Positions 16,163-24,132 of a stretch of DNA of 37,974 bases are shown piece after piece. The notes below the pieces were generated by a model. It ran no database searches. It worked only from the letters and a program-made list of their open reading frames with translations, and had not been told where the DNA came from. The stretch is from Pasteurellaceae bacterium LFhippo2 (GTDB taxonomy: Bacteria > Pseudomonadota > Gammaproteobacteria > Enterobacterales > Pasteurellaceae): contig LEKJ01000072.1 in NCBI GenBank assembly GCA_029852775.1, forward strand, positions 1 to 37,974, read 5' to 3'. Position 1 is the first letter of the stretch, and each line of letters opens with the position of its first letter. A program made the position numbers and the translations under genes.

Positions 16163-17001
16163 TGTCTATAACAAAACCAGCAATACGTTTAGATATAACT
16201 CGATTTATCATCTATATAATCGTATCTATTCTTGCTTTTATTTCAATTTTTCCATTTTATTGGTCAGCTTTATTATCCACGCAAGATACTGCGTCTATAA
16301 TGGGAATGTCGCTTAGTGTTGGCGATCAATTTTTCCAAAACTATCAAGACCTTGCTAAGGATATTCCATTTAATCGAGCAATGGTTAATACCTTTATCGT
16401 AACCCTACTATCTACATTAAACTCTGTTGTCGTTTCAGCCGCTGCGGGATACGCCTTTGCGATTTATAATTTTAAAGGCAAAAATGTTTTATTTACGATA
16501 TTGTTGCTCACAATGATGGTTCCTTCTGTCGTCAATTTAGTTCCCTATTTTTTAATCATCAAACAACTATCTTTAATCAATACTCTCACGGCAATTTGGC
16601 TACCTGCTGGTGTGAACATATTCGGTATATTTCTAATTCGCCAATATGTTGCATCTTCAATTCCTCGAGAAATTTTTGATAGTGCAAGAGTTGATGGATT
16701 AAATGAGCTACAGATTTTCTTCCGAATGGGCTTGCCGATGATGAGATCTTGCTTATTAACAGTTGCAATTATGGTTGTCGTTGCTTCTTGGAATAACTTT
16801 ATGCTCCCATTAATTGCATTGCAAACCCCAGATACTCAACTCTTAACCCTCGTATTACGTTCATTAAATGGTGCGGTCGCAACTCCTTGGAATTTAGTAA
16901 TGACAGGAAGCTTCCTAGCTATGCTACCGCTTTTGATCATCTTTATTTTCTTCTCGAAAAAAATGATGGAAAGTTTAACTGAAGGTGCAGTAAAAGGATA
17001 A
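16162..17001 (+). CDS. ABC importer permease, MalG/UgpE type
   Basis: A 279-residue permease with six hydrophobic segments and the EAA loop REIFDSARVDGLNELQIF (about 168-185). It starts on the last base of the previous stop codon, implying translational coupling, and is followed after only 4 bases by the aminopeptidase gene. Together with the preceding gene it forms the membrane channel of the importer. Confidence 0.92.
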   Translation: MSITKPAIRLDITRFIIYIIVSILAFISIFPFYWSALLSTQDTASIMGMSLSVGDQFFQNYQDLAKDIPFNRAMVNTFIVTLLSTLNSVVVSAAAGYAFAIYNFKGKNVLFTILLLTMMVPSVVNLVPYFLIIKQLSLINTLTAIWLPAGVNIFGIFLIRQYVASSIPREIFDSARVDGLNELQIFFRMGLPMMRSCLLTVAIMVVVASWNNFMLPLIALQTPDTQLLTLVLRSLNGAVATPWNLVMTGSFLAMLPLLIIFIFFSKKMMESLTEGAVKG

Positions 17002-17005
17002 TTCT

Positions 17006-18376
17006 ATGAAAACATTTAACTTTAATTTTATTGAAAATACTCAAAAAACCAGAACAATTTATGTTGGCTTTGGTGAAGATAAAAAACTCAGCCTAAAATT
17101 AGAAAGTGAAAACTACGATGCAGAGTGTTGCAAGCAGTCATTTTCTATCGAAAATTTGCAAGATCTTGGCTTTCTAATCGCCAAACAATTTTCGCAAGCT
17201 CAACGAATTGAAGTCAGCGTTGAAAATGCATTATTAGCACAATTTGATCCTATGCAATTTATTCAATGGCTCGGCTTTGGGCTTTATTTGTCTTCTTATA
17301 AATATCAGCATAAACAAACCGCTTATCTAGATCTTAATCTTACAAAAATTGAATTAGACAATAGTGAATTAGCCCTACAGGAAGCATTCCAAATAAGTAA
17401 AACACTAGCTACTAGCCAAATTGTTTCTAGAGAACTAATGAATTTACCAAGTAATGTACTTTATCCAGAATCATTTGTGGAAGCCGTTAAACAGTTAGAA
17501 ATGCCAAATCTCACGTTTAAAGTATTAGATGAAAAAGAGCTAACCGAAGAAAAATTTGGTGGCCTACTCTCAATCTCACAAGGTAGCGCACGTGAAGCAA
17601 GGGTATTAGTGATGAAGCATTCTGTACCAAATGCAACCAAAACCATCGCGCTTGTTGGTAAAGGAGTAACCTTTGATACTGGTGGTATCAGTATTAAAGC
17701 GGCACGTTTTATGAGTACGATGAAATTCGATATGGGAGGAGCTGCTGCCGTAGTTGGAGCAATGTATGCTATTACAACACTTAATTTACCAATTAACGTT
17801 ATTGCACTGTGTGGACTAGTCGAAAATATGCCTTCAAGTACCGCGATTAAACCTGGAGATGTGGTAATGATGCGTTCTCAAACCAGCGTTGAAATTATCT
17901 CAACAGATGCAGAAGGACGAATGGTATTGGCTGATGTTTTAGACTATGCGCAAGAGCAATATCAACCAGATTATCTCATTGATATAGCAACCTTAACAGG
18001 CGGTGCGGGTGTTGCCTTGGGTAAAGGCTATGCTGCATTAATGGGTAATAATTTAGATTTTATTCAAACAATTAAGCAATCAGGTGAACAGTGTGCAGAA
18101 TATGTGTGGCATATGCCAACAGGAGACTGGTTTAACAATCCTCTAGAATGTGCTTATGCTGATTTACGTCATGGCAGTGAAGATCCACACGGAAGCCCTT
18201 GTGTCGCCGCCACTTTCCTCCAGCATTTTGTAAAAGATGAACAAAAATGGGCGCACTTAGATATTGCCGCAATGGCTCACGATTTAGCTCACCGTAAAAT
18301 TTATGGCGAAACAGCTTCAGGTTATGGCGCATTATTATTAACTCATTTGTGTAAAACACTTAGCACACAGAGCTAA
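17006..18376 (+). CDS. M17 leucyl-aminopeptidase family protein
   Basis: A 456-residue M17 metallo-aminopeptidase, shorter than PepA (about 500). The C-terminal catalytic domain is intact: VGKGVTFDTGGISIK with metal ligands Lys219 and Asp224, MKFDMGGAAA with a further Asp ligand, and STDAEGR (Asp301, Glu303; the family signature is NTDAEGR). There is no signal peptide, so it acts in the cytoplasm, removing N-terminal residues from short peptides. It lies inside an ABC importer operon, between the permeases and the ATPase (4 and 14 bases from neighbours), which strongly suggests that the imported compound carries amino acids. It could trim glycopeptides down to glycoasparagine for the downstream asparaginase. 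Substrate preference cannot be read from the sequence. Confidence 0.88.
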   Translation: MKTFNFNFIENTQKTRTIYVGFGEDKKLSLKLESENYDAECCKQSFSIENLQDLGFLIAKQFSQAQRIEVSVENALLAQFDPMQFIQWLGFGLYLSSYKYQHKQTAYLDLNLTKIELDNSELALQEAFQISKTLATSQIVSRELMNLPSNVLYPESFVEAVKQLEMPNLTFKVLDEKELTEEKFGGLLSISQGSAREARVLVMKHSVPNATKTIALVGKGVTFDTGGISIKAARFMSTMKFDMGGAAAVVGAMYAITTLNLPINVIALCGLVENMPSSTAIKPGDVVMMRSQTSVEIISTDAEGRMVLADVLDYAQEQYQPDYLIDIATLTGGAGVALGKGYAALMGNNLDFIQTIKQSGEQCAEYVWHMPTGDWFNNPLECAYADLRHGSEDPHGSPCVAATFLQHFVKDEQKWAHLDIAAMAHDLAHRKIYGETASGYGALLLTHLCKTLSTQS

Positions 18377-18390
18377 TAAAGGAGCAATAT

Positions 18391-19476
18391 ATGGCATACG
18401 TACAATTAAAAGAGTTAGCCAAAGTTTATAAAAATGGATATAACGCGATTAAGAGCGCCTCACTTGATATTGAAAAAGGTGAATTTGTCATTTTGCTCGG
18501 TCCATCAGGTTGTGGAAAATCGACATTACTACGAATGATTGCGGGCTTAGAAGATATCAGCAGTGGCGAATTAACCATTGATGGTAAATATGTAAATAAT
18601 GAATTGCCAAAAGATCGTGATATCGCGATGGTCTTCCAAAGCTATGCGCTCTATCCACATATGACTGTTTATGAAAATATGGCATTAGCCCTCAAAATTC
18701 GCAAAGTGAGTAAAGAAGAAATTGATAGCTCAATTAAAAATATTGCGGAAATGCTCAATCTCACGCCATTTTTAAACTCAAAGCCGGGGCAACTTTCTGG
18801 GGGACAACGTCAACGGGTTGCCTTAGGACGTGCGATTGTACGCCGTCCAAAAGTATTCTTATTTGATGAACCGCTTTCAAACCTTGATGCAAAACTAAGA
18901 AGCAAAATGCGCAAAGAGATTTGTGCATTACATCAAGATATTAATGCGACCATTATTTACGTCACTCACGACCAAGTCGAAGCAATGACAATGGGAGACA
19001 AAGTTGTGGTATTAGATCAAGGTATCATTCAACAAATTGGCTCTCCTAAAGAACTCTATGAGTGTCCAACAAACAAATTTGTTGCAGGTTTTATCGGCTC
19101 ACCGATGATCAATTTTATCGATGTTGATGTTGAAATTCATAACGAAATCATCACGCTTTGTGCAGATAAAAGTTATCAACAAAATATCCCTCTCTCTGCT
19201 TTTCCACAATTAGCCAATTATGCTGGTAAAAAAGTCTGTTTAGGTATTCGCCCAGAAGATCTGCAATTAGTAGAAAATAGCAATGAAGGCTTTAGCGGAG
19301 AATTTGATTATAGCGAATATCTCGGATCTGAATCCAATTTTTCAATGACCTTAAAAAATGGTGATAGTGTTATGTTTCGAACCCCAAGTAGCCATTCAAT
19401 AAACCAAGGTAGCCGTTTAATTCCAATTATTGAGCGCTTACATTTCTTTGATATTGAAAGCAAGAATCGCATTTAG
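18391..19476 (+). CDS. ABC importer ATPase, UgpC/MsmK/MalK type
   Basis: A 361-residue ATPase. Walker A is GPSGCGKST (about 38-46), Q-loop in VFQSYALYPH, signature LSGGQRQRVALGRA (about 134-147), Walker B VFLFDEPLSNLD, and H-loop VTHDQ. The C-terminal TOBE/regulatory region contains the CUT1-type LGIRPEDLQL stretch. The presence of its own ATPase makes the importer complete. The start follows GGAGC at 9 bases. Confidence 0.94.
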   Translation: MAYVQLKELAKVYKNGYNAIKSASLDIEKGEFVILLGPSGCGKSTLLRMIAGLEDISSGELTIDGKYVNNELPKDRDIAMVFQSYALYPHMTVYENMALALKIRKVSKEEIDSSIKNIAEMLNLTPFLNSKPGQLSGGQRQRVALGRAIVRRPKVFLFDEPLSNLDAKLRSKMRKEICALHQDINATIIYVTHDQVEAMTMGDKVVVLDQGIIQQIGSPKELYECPTNKFVAGFIGSPMINFIDVDVEIHNEIITLCADKSYQQNIPLSAFPQLANYAGKKVCLGIRPEDLQLVENSNEGFSGEFDYSEYLGSESNFSMTLKNGDSVMFRTPSSHSINQGSRLIPIIERLHFFDIESKNRI

Positions 19477-19484
19477 GAGCAAAT

Positions 19485-20411
19485 ATGATTTTAATCGCGA
19501 ACTCAGAAGCCTATCCAGGATTCTACGAAACAGTACAACGCCTCAAAGCCCAACAAGAAGGCCTACGAGCAATGATAGAAGGGATAAAATTAGTTGAATT
19601 AGATCCACGTGTTCGAACCGTTGGCCACGGTGGCTGGCCAAATGTGCTTGGTGATGTTGAACTAGATGCGTCAGTTATGGACGGGGATAATCTACGCACT
19701 GGCGCAGTTGGGGCATTAAAAGGATTCTTACACCCAGTTGAAGTCGCTTATCGGATAATGACAGATCTCAATCACGAAATTCTTGTTGGTGAAGGTGCTG
19801 AGCGCTTTGCTAGGGAAATAGACGCATTGAAAGGTGAAAATCTCATTGAAAATTCAAAACAAGTTTGGTGGAAAAAACTTGAAGAATCAATGACCGAACA
19901 GGAAAAACAAGCTTTCCCCAATATCCCACTCGCAAAACTATCCAATAACGCAACGGATCCAGAAAGAGTACGTGATACAACCGTATTTTTATGTAGCGAC
20001 CACACTCAAAAACTTAGTATTGCCACTTCAACATCTGGTTGGGCCTGGAAATACCCAGGACGACTAGGCGATAGTCCAATTATTGGCGCTGGATTATATG
20101 CTGATAGTCGTTATGGCGCTTGTGCTTGTACGCATACTGGTGAAATGTCAATTCGTTGTTCTACCGCACACTCAGTAGTGTTTTATATGAAAATGGGAAT
20201 GAGCCTAGATGATGCTGTTTATGAAGCTATTAAAGATCTACAATATCTTAAAGATGGCTATACTGAAGGTGTCACAATTCACGCAATTGACTGCCATGGA
20301 AATCACAAAGTAGTTAGCTTAAATTGCCCGCCTCCTATTACTTATTGGTTCTGGCAAGATGGCATGGAAGAGCCTGAAGAAAGAGAAGCTGAAATTATAA
20401 CGACCAAATAG
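19485..20411 (+). CDS. N4-(beta-N-acetylglucosaminyl)-L-asparaginase family hydrolase
   Basis: A 308-residue Ntn hydrolase of the aspartylglucosaminidase family (peptidase family T2). These enzymes are made as inactive precursors and cut themselves before a threonine that becomes the nucleophile; here the site is Asp164-Thr165 in RDTTVFL. After it come TSTSGWAWKYPGRLGDSPI and GAGLYADS, matching the TSTNG...GRVGDSP.GAG.YAD pattern of aspartylglucosaminidase, and the ACTHTGE turn. The family cleaves the amide bond between GlcNAc and the Asn side chain, giving Asp and a glycosylamine. No signal peptide: cytoplasmic. It follows the ATPase gene by 8 bases. A plain asparaginase or isoaspartyl peptidase is less likely given the GDSP pattern and the sugar-importer context. 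Confidence 0.87.
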   Translation: MILIANSEAYPGFYETVQRLKAQQEGLRAMIEGIKLVELDPRVRTVGHGGWPNVLGDVELDASVMDGDNLRTGAVGALKGFLHPVEVAYRIMTDLNHEILVGEGAERFAREIDALKGENLIENSKQVWWKKLEESMTEQEKQAFPNIPLAKLSNNATDPERVRDTTVFLCSDHTQKLSIATSTSGWAWKYPGRLGDSPIIGAGLYADSRYGACACTHTGEMSIRCSTAHSVVFYMKMGMSLDDAVYEAIKDLQYLKDGYTEGVTIHAIDCHGNHKVVSLNCPPPITYWFWQDGMEEPEEREAEIITTK

Positions 20412-20443
20412 CTCAACCAATTTGCAAAAAATTTATAAAAAAG

Positions 20444-20453
20444 GACCGCTTAT
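20444..20453 (-). repeat. Uptake signal sequence (Apl type) at start of the glycosidase gene
   Basis: GACCGCTTAT is the reverse complement of ATAAGCGGTC and is followed, on the minus strand, by the tail ending TTTTTTGCAAATTGG. It overlaps the ribosome-binding site and start codon of the GHL6-type gene, an unusual place for an uptake signal. Confidence 0.65.
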
Positions 20454-22449
20454 GTCATTCGCACCACGCCAGATTCATCTCGATTTTCACACCAGTAATT
20501 TGATTGGTGATGTCGGTAAAGAATTTGTTCCAGATGAATTTATTGATACTTTAAAAAAAGCTAAAGTAACATCAGTAACCTGCTTTGCACGTTGCCATCA
20601 TGGTATGCTTTACTATCCATCAGAAATTCACTCATCTGCAATTCACCCATCATTAAAATGCGATCTGCTCGGTGAACAGCTGAAAGCTTGTAAAAAGCAC
20701 GGTATCAACGCGCCTGTTTATATGCCAATTCAATGGGATCAATTTATCGCGGAGAATCACCCTGAATGGTGTATGCGTAATAAGCAAGGTGGAGAAATTG
20801 TTGCTTCATGGTCAAAGCCTGGCTATTTTGAAGATGGTTTCTATACCTTCTTATGCGTTAATTCAGGCTATCGAGATTATATTTTTGAAGAAGTGACGGA
20901 ACTGCAAGATAAATATGACATTGATGGTTTCTTCTTTGATATTGTCTATCCAAAAGCTTGCTATTCCCTAAATTGTATTAAACAAATGCAACAACAAGGT
21001 ATTGATATTGAAGATGAAAAGCAAGTACTCGCATTTTATGTTAATGTCCTTGCAGAATTTAAGCACGAACTCAGCCAACGAGTGTGGGCAAAAAATCCTA
21101 ACGCAACTATCTACTACAACACATCACATATTCACCCTGGTTATCGTCAATTTTTAGACGCTATTTCACACGTTGAAGTCGAATCTCTACCATCTGGCGG
21201 TTGGGGATACGATCATTTCCCAGTGGTTGGCCGCTATGCACGGACACTTGGTAAAAATGTAATGGGAATGACTGGCAAATTTCACACCTATTGGGGAGAC
21301 TTCCATTCATTAAAGAACCAAGAAGCGTTGGAATATGAATGCTTTCTAACCAATGCAATGGGAGCTTATGTATCTGTCGGCGATCAAATGCACCCAGACG
21401 GAAAACTATCACAAGCAGGCTATCAACTTATTGGCAATGTATTCTCTCAGTTAGAAGAAGTTGCTGATTACAGCCACAATATCAAATCAGTAACAGAAAT
21501 CGCCATTTTAAACCCTGAAGAAAATAAAAAAGATGCTGATTTAAATGTCGGTAATGCGCTGATTGGTGCGACTCGTTTATTACAAGAATGCGCATTTCAG
21601 TTTGATATAATTGATAGTTACAGTGATTTTGAACAATATAAACTCATTGTATTAGTAGATAGCTATAACCTAAATAGTAAAATTTCGGAAAAATTGAACC
21701 GCTATATCCAAAATGGTGGCAAAATTCTCGCCTCAGGCGTTTCCCCATTTGATAAGACTCTTCAACAAAATTGGCTAAATAATTTCCCAGTCATACCACA
21801 AGGCGAAATTCCATTTAGCCCCGACTATCTACAGATTTGCAATGACTATTCTATTGATTTGCCAACCGAAGAGTTAGTGATGTATCAAGGTGGCGTTAAA
21901 GTACAAGCGGTCGAAAACAGCCAAATTTTTGCAAATACCATTGCGCCTTATTTCAACCGCAAAGGGCGAGAATTTTGCTCACATCAATACACGCCATCGA
22001 GTAGAAAGGTATCGCACCCTGCTTTAGTTAGCAATCAGCAAATCAGCTATTTTTCAAATCCTGTATTTAGCATTTATGCGCAAAAAGCGCCACGTTGGAT
22101 TCGAACTTTGGTAGAAAATCAATGTTTAATGCTACTTGAGCAAAATAGGCTAGTTTCACACAATGCACCACGTTCACTTATAGCTTTACTTAATCATCAA
22201 ATAGATAAGAAACGTTATGTTTTACATTTATTACACTATGTACCAGAAAATAAATGTAAGGATCTACTAATTGTCGATGCAAAAATTCCGCTTCATCAAA
22301 TACAGTTTGAACTACAACTTGCTGAGATTAAAAAGGTTTATCCAGCCCGCAAAGGAAGTGAGTTAAATAAACTTACTCTTTCAGAAAATAAAGTCTCTTT
22401 TGAACTGGATAAACTCACGGGTTATCAGCTTATTTGCTTCGAATATTAA
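20452..22449 (+). CDS. GHL6-type glycoside hydrolase (GH151/alpha-L-fucosidase-like)
   Basis: A 665-residue cytoplasmic protein (no signal peptide). The N-terminal TIM-barrel part starts QIHLDFHTS and continues with VTCFARCHHGMLYYPS, which I recognise as the hypothetical glycosyl hydrolase 6 (GHL6) pattern. DGFFFDI (about residues 162-168) may hold a catalytic carboxylate. A central Rossmann-like region resembling the beta-galactosidase trimerisation domain follows (about 330-440), then a beta-rich C-terminus. This architecture occurs in GH151, whose founding members were described as alpha-L-fucosidases. With a GlcNAc-asparaginase beside it, removal of core fucose from Fuc-GlcNAc-Asn or Fuc-GlcNAc is an attractive guess. 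The frame extends to 20422, but ATG 20452 has AAGGA 6 bases upstream. It ends 4 bases inside the convergent cutC. Confidence 0.72.
   Translation: MSFAPRQIHLDFHTSNLIGDVGKEFVPDEFIDTLKKAKVTSVTCFARCHHGMLYYPSEIHSSAIHPSLKCDLLGEQLKACKKHGINAPVYMPIQWDQFIAENHPEWCMRNKQGGEIVASWSKPGYFEDGFYTFLCVNSGYRDYIFEEVTELQDKYDIDGFFFDIVYPKACYSLNCIKQMQQQGIDIEDEKQVLAFYVNVLAEFKHELSQRVWAKNPNATIYYNTSHIHPGYRQFLDAISHVEVESLPSGGWGYDHFPVVGRYARTLGKNVMGMTGKFHTYWGDFHSLKNQEALEYECFLTNAMGAYVSVGDQMHPDGKLSQAGYQLIGNVFSQLEEVADYSHNIKSVTEIAILNPEENKKDADLNVGNALIGATRLLQECAFQFDIIDSYSDFEQYKLIVLVDSYNLNSKISEKLNRYIQNGGKILASGVSPFDKTLQQNWLNNFPVIPQGEIPFSPDYLQICNDYSIDLPTEELVMYQGGVKVQAVENSQIFANTIAPYFNRKGREFCSHQYTPSSRKVSHPALVSNQQISYFSNPVFSIYAQKAPRWIRTLVENQCLMLLEQNRLVSHNAPRSLIALLNHQIDKKRYVLHLLHYVPENKCKDLLIVDAKIPLHQIQFELQLAEIKKVYPARKGSELNKLTLSENKVSFELDKLTGYQLICFEY
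21903..21912 (+). repeat. Uptake signal sequence, Apl type
   Basis: A perfect ACAAGCGGTC followed by an A/T tail with AAATTTTTGCAAAT, the full extended motif of the A. pleuropneumoniae-type uptake sequence, inside the GHL6 coding region. Confidence 0.85.
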
Positions 22450-23177
22450 ACAATCCCCATATTATTCAAAATATTGCGGATTTTAGCCGAATCCGCAATA
22501 TCTAATAAATCATCTTGCGAATTTGTTCCCATTGTTGCAGGGCTAGTTGATTGCATCAAACTCTTGCGCTGTCCTTTGGCTGAAAAGTGAATATCGGAAA
22601 TAGCTGTCTGCTCAATAATTTGTTTCGCATTGTGTTCATTCACCCCACACCCAGCCATAATTTGAATGCGTCCTTTCGCTTGTTGGACTAATTTTTGAAT
22701 AGTCAGAATACCATCAAAAGCTGTCGCTTGCTGTCCAGACGTTAAAATACGATCACAACCAAGATCTATCAGCTGTTCTAATGCCATGAAAGGATCGTTA
22801 CACAGATCAAATGCTCGATGGAATGTGATCTCCATTCCTTTTGAAGCCTCGACTAATTTCTGAGTTATTGCTAAATCAATATCCCCTTTTGCAGTTAATG
22901 CACCAAAAACAACCCCTTGTATACCTAGCTCTTGTGCCATAGCAATATCGGCAAACATCATATCCACTTCATCATTAGAATAGATAAAATCCCCAGCCCT
23001 TGGGCGAATCATCAACATTAATGGTACTTTTGAGCAATTTTGGGCTTGTTTAATAAAGCCATAGTTGGGTGTAATTCCCCCTACCGATAATGCCCCACAA
23101 AGCTCAATTCGTTTGATTGGAAATTGATTGGCAGTAATGACTGATTCGATATTGTCCACACAGATTTCAATGTTCAT
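22446..23177 (-). CDS. cutC: CutC family protein
   Basis: A 243-residue TIM-barrel protein of the CutC family: EICVDNIES near the N-terminus, IELCGALSVGGITPNYG, MIRPRAGDF (about 56-64), FGALTAKGDID, ITFHRAFD (about 125-132), RILTSGQ and MAGCGVN. CutC was named for copper homeostasis in E. coli, but a direct copper role is disputed and its activity is unknown. Here it is convergent with, and overlaps by 4 bases, the last gene of a glycopeptide-type operon, which makes a role in sugar or glycosylamine metabolism worth considering. GGAG lies 10 bases before ATG 23177; TATAAT (around 23240-23245) is a plausible -10. Residues near the C-terminus are encoded by a 12-bp inverted repeat. Confidence 0.88.
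   Translation of the reverse strand: MNIEICVDNIESVITANQFPIKRIELCGALSVGGITPNYGFIKQAQNCSKVPLMLMIRPRAGDFIYSNDEVDMMFADIAMAQELGIQGVVFGALTAKGDIDLAITQKLVEASKGMEITFHRAFDLCNDPFMALEQLIDLGCDRILTSGQQATAFDGILTIQKLVQQAKGRIQIMAGCGVNEHNAKQIIEQTAISDIHFSAKGQRKSLMQSTSPATMGTNSQDDLLDIADSAKIRNILNNMGIV
22471..22501. terminator. Perfect 12-bp inverted repeat in the 3' end of cutC
   Basis: ATATTGCGGATT (22471-22482) and AATCCGCAATAT (22490-22501) pair perfectly around a 7-base loop. It lies 22 bases past the stop of the GHL6 gene, so transcripts of the operon would fold it and read into cutC antisense. There is no T-run, so it may act as a weak or Rho-assisted stop, a 3' stabiliser, or a site of sense/antisense pairing. 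It also codes for part of CutC. Confidence 0.6.
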
Positions 23178-23263
23178 CGTTTTCTCCTCTAGAAAATAAG
23201 ATTTTTAATAATGTTGCAAAATTGATTGCATTTATGGCTTAAATTATATACCATTCACGCATT

Positions 23264-23411
23264 CGGGTGGTTACAGGGATTTATTCTATAAATCGCACCC
23301 CGTTGCTTACTAATTTGGTAAGTTTGCCCAGTGCAAAGTAATAACGACCTGCCCTACACCTTGTTTGTGTAGCAGAACCCTAGCTAATTTCGGTTAGCTA
23401 GGGTTTGTTTT
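23264..23411 (+). ncRNA. Possible structured small RNA ending in an intrinsic terminator
   Basis: Four stems occur in a row in about 150 bases between divergently placed ends of cutC and the next gene. GATTTAT/ATAAATC (23278-23294) is enclosed by CGGGTG/CACCCCG with one bulge; CTTAC/GTAAG is at 23306-23322; CTACAC/GTGTAG at 23354-23372; AACCCTAGCTAA/TTAGCTAGGGTT (23376-23405) has loop TTTCGG and a TGTTTT tail. The last is a strong plus-strand terminator with no plus-strand gene before it. I do not recognise an RNA family, and no clear promoter is visible. The last stem may instead serve the minus-strand gene at 23410. Confidence 0.4.
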
Positions 23412-23991
23412 ATCTGAACGCTTCCTTTACCCCTACACTTGATGCTTTATCTTTTTTAACTAAATCTAACAACAATTTAAATACACTAAAATGCTTAAGT
23501 GTTTTAGGAACTGGATTGTTCTCCGCACCATAACCTTCTCTTACAAAATAAGCACTCAAAATATGTAATCTTAATAATCGGTTCTCTTTAAAAAGTGTAA
23601 TACATATTTTGTAAGGCTCGATTTTACCCGTTAAATTATTTAATCGGTATAGGGTAAAAAAGCGTTTTTGGTCTGTTTGATAAAAAGTTAGATGAGTAAT
23701 ATTTTCTTCTAATATTGCTCGCAGCTCTTTCGAAGCATAATAACGTTCAAGCTCAACAGCTCTTATTTCTTGAGAACTATCTGAAAAATAAATTGGAAGT
23801 GAATATTCTGTATCATTTTTGGTAAAACAATGTAGCCCATAAGTAACCACTAAACAATAACTACCTTTATTGCTATCTACAACCAGTTCGTGGGCATTTA
23901 AGTGTGACATATCAAATAGCTTATCTTCATAAACAAAATGATCCCATTGTTGTATTGCACTAATATGAAATTTTTTTATTATTGCTTTCAT
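23410..23991 (-). CDS. Hypothetical protein, 193 residues
   Basis: I do not recognise a family. The protein has no signal peptide or membrane segment, two cysteines (near residues 46 and 55), a beta-rich look with charged loops, and a lysine-rich C-terminal helix (VFKLLLDLVKKDKASS). The ATG at 23991 follows GAGAAAAG, a fair ribosome-binding site. It is a lone gene between cutC and the catalase, both on the same strand, with a strong hairpin starting 4 bases after its stop. It could be a prophage or island remnant, but no mobile gene is beside it. Confidence 0.7.
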   Translation of the reverse strand: MKAIIKKFHISAIQQWDHFVYEDKLFDMSHLNAHELVVDSNKGSYCLVVTYGLHCFTKNDTEYSLPIYFSDSSQEIRAVELERYYASKELRAILEENITHLTFYQTDQKRFFTLYRLNNLTGKIEPYKICITLFKENRLLRLHILSAYFVREGYGAENNPVPKTLKHFSVFKLLLDLVKKDKASSVGVKEAFR

Positions 23992-24067
23992 CTTTTCTCT
24001 GCTTAAATATTACTATATTCAATAGTTAAATATACAGACTTTAGTATTTAAATAAAAGAATCAAACA

Positions 24068-24098
24068 TAAAAAAAGCCCCACCCAAAGGTGAGGCTTT
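24068..24098 (-). terminator. Terminator after catalase gene
   Basis: On the minus strand GCCTCACC and GGTGGGGC pair around a TTTG loop (one mismatch) and are followed by a T-run of seven. It lies about 35 bases after the catalase stop. Confidence 0.88.
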
Positions 24099-24132
24099 AG
24101 TTTTAACAAATGCGTTAAGGAGAAAATATATC

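Noticed and set aside
20452-22449. GH42 beta-galactosidase for the last operon gene
   Set aside because: The central region is reminiscent of the GH42 trimerisation fold, but the N-terminal motifs are those of GHL6 and lack the GH42 catalytic signature I would expect.
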